From Planctomycetota bacterium (GTDB taxonomy: Bacteria > Planctomycetota > Planctomycetia > Pirellulales > Lacipirellulaceae): a stretch of 6,107 nt of DNA. Shown here piece after piece: positions 5,817-6,107 of the stretch (positions within the stretch are counted from its first letter, which is position 1; each line of letters starts with the position of its first letter). The translations under genes were made by a program, and so were the position numbers. The notes under the pieces are model-generated. The model was not told the DNA's origin, did no database searches, and worked only from the letters and a program-made list of their open reading frames with translations. The stretch covers positions 1 through 6,107 of the forward strand of contig JAJRUA010000127.1 in the NCBI GenBank assembly GCA_024278035.1. The letters are read 5' to 3'.

Positions 5817-6107
5817 ATGGCGAAGAAAAAGCCCGCCGCCCAGTCCAATTCGGGCAAGCAGTCCAATTCGGGTAAGCAGCCGACCGCGAGGAGGCTCCGC
5901 AGCCAAATCGCCGGGCTCGATAAAAACCTTGCTGCGTCGGTCGCCGAACGGGCCGAACTGGTTCAGCAGCTTTCCGATCTTTTGCGAAACAAGACCGATG
6001 GGGCTGAGACGGCCATAAAAACGGGCTCAGGCTCCGTCTCCGACGACGCCATGCGGGCCGTTTTCCGTGAAGTGGTGGCTAGCAGTCGTGCGGCGACTCA
6101 AGGACAT
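5817..6107 (+). CDS. pheA: Chorismate mutase/prephenate dehydratase (P-protein), N-terminal part (3' end outside window)
   Basis: The frame is open from ATG 5817 to the window end (97 codons). Residues 1-25 are a basic, low-complexity leader with a tandem QSNSGK repeat. From about 26 it reads like an AroQ-type chorismate mutase: RLRSQIAGLDKNLAASVAER (25-44), matching the family pattern LRxxIDxxDxxLxxLxxxRA, with the Arg and Lys positions of the first helix (Arg27, Arg44, Lys56) retained. The stretch SDDAMRAVFREVVASSRA (75-92) is close to the phrase joining the mutase to the prephenate dehydratase domain in many bacterial P-proteins (A+RxIFREIMSxxRAL). If so, the enzyme turns chorismate into prephenate and then phenylpyruvate. 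The dehydratase and ACT domains lie beyond the edge, so a lone mutase or a fusion to another domain is not excluded. No Shine-Dalgarno precedes the ATG; a TTG one codon upstream is an alternative start. It is divergent from dnaK. Confidence 0.7.
   Translation, partial: MAKKKPAAQSNSGKQSNSGKQPTARRLRSQIAGLDKNLAASVAERAELVQQLSDLLRNKTDGAETAIKTGSGSVSDDAMRAVFREVVASSRAATQGH
5841..5876 (+). repeat. Tandem 18-base repeat within the pheA N-terminus
   Basis: Two adjacent 18-base units (5841-5858 and 5859-5876) differ only by GGC versus GGT in the Gly codon. They encode QSNSGK twice, and CAG then begins a third unit. It is an in-frame duplication in the basic leader before the mutase helix, probably recent given the single synonymous change. 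Confidence 0.95.

Noticed and set aside
5524..5817. A 97-codon plus-strand frame in the dnaK/pheA gap ending at the pheA ATG
   Set aside because: GTG start without a convincing ribosome site and no recognisable motifs; it runs through several dyads that look regulatory.
1..6107. CRISPR arrays, tRNA or rRNA genes, phage or defence genes
   Set aside because: No regularly spaced repeats, no tRNA-like cloverleaf or rRNA sequence, and no such protein families on either strand.

Overview
The window looks like chromosome of a planctomycete, probably the Pirellulales side. This rests on a Gram-negative-type DnaK with planctomycete-like wording, a secreted protein with a PEP-CTERM tail, worn insertion-sequence remnants between housekeeping genes, and moderate-to-high GC. 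The phylum is an inference from protein resemblance; no rRNA or other marker is present.

Layout, left to right. (1) Positions 1-1172, + strand: the C-terminal two thirds of a NodU/CmcH-type carbamoyltransferase, cut by the window edge. (2) Positions 1255-1587, + strand: the first 110 codons of an IS4/Tn5-type transposase with a good ribosome binding site, ending soon after the first catalytic Asp. About 140 bases of unassigned sequence follow. (3) Positions 1728-2528, - strand: a complete 266-residue exported PEP-CTERM protein, with a candidate promoter upstream. (4) Positions 2529-2835: non-coding, containing a perfect 24-base palindrome. (5) Positions 2836-3419: a 584-base insertion element with both terminal inverted repeats and the C-terminal third of an IS66-like transposase, an internally deleted, non-autonomous relic. 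(6) Positions 3575-5485, - strand: intact dnaK. (7) Positions 5486-5816: a divergent intergenic region with several dyad symmetries. (8) Positions 5817-6107, + strand: the start of a gene that reads as bifunctional chorismate mutase/prephenate dehydratase (pheA), running off the end.

The genes do not form one pathway. dnaK (protein folding) and pheA (phenylalanine synthesis) are divergent neighbours sharing one control region. The carbamoyltransferase and the PEP-CTERM protein could both belong to the cell surface or exopolysaccharide, but they are convergent, separated by a transposase relic, and not evidently an operon. I found no coherent new multi-gene system. The most interesting items are the compact IS66-like relic with preserved ends, the 24-base palindrome, the dyads between dnaK and pheA, and the poorly characterised PEP-CTERM protein.
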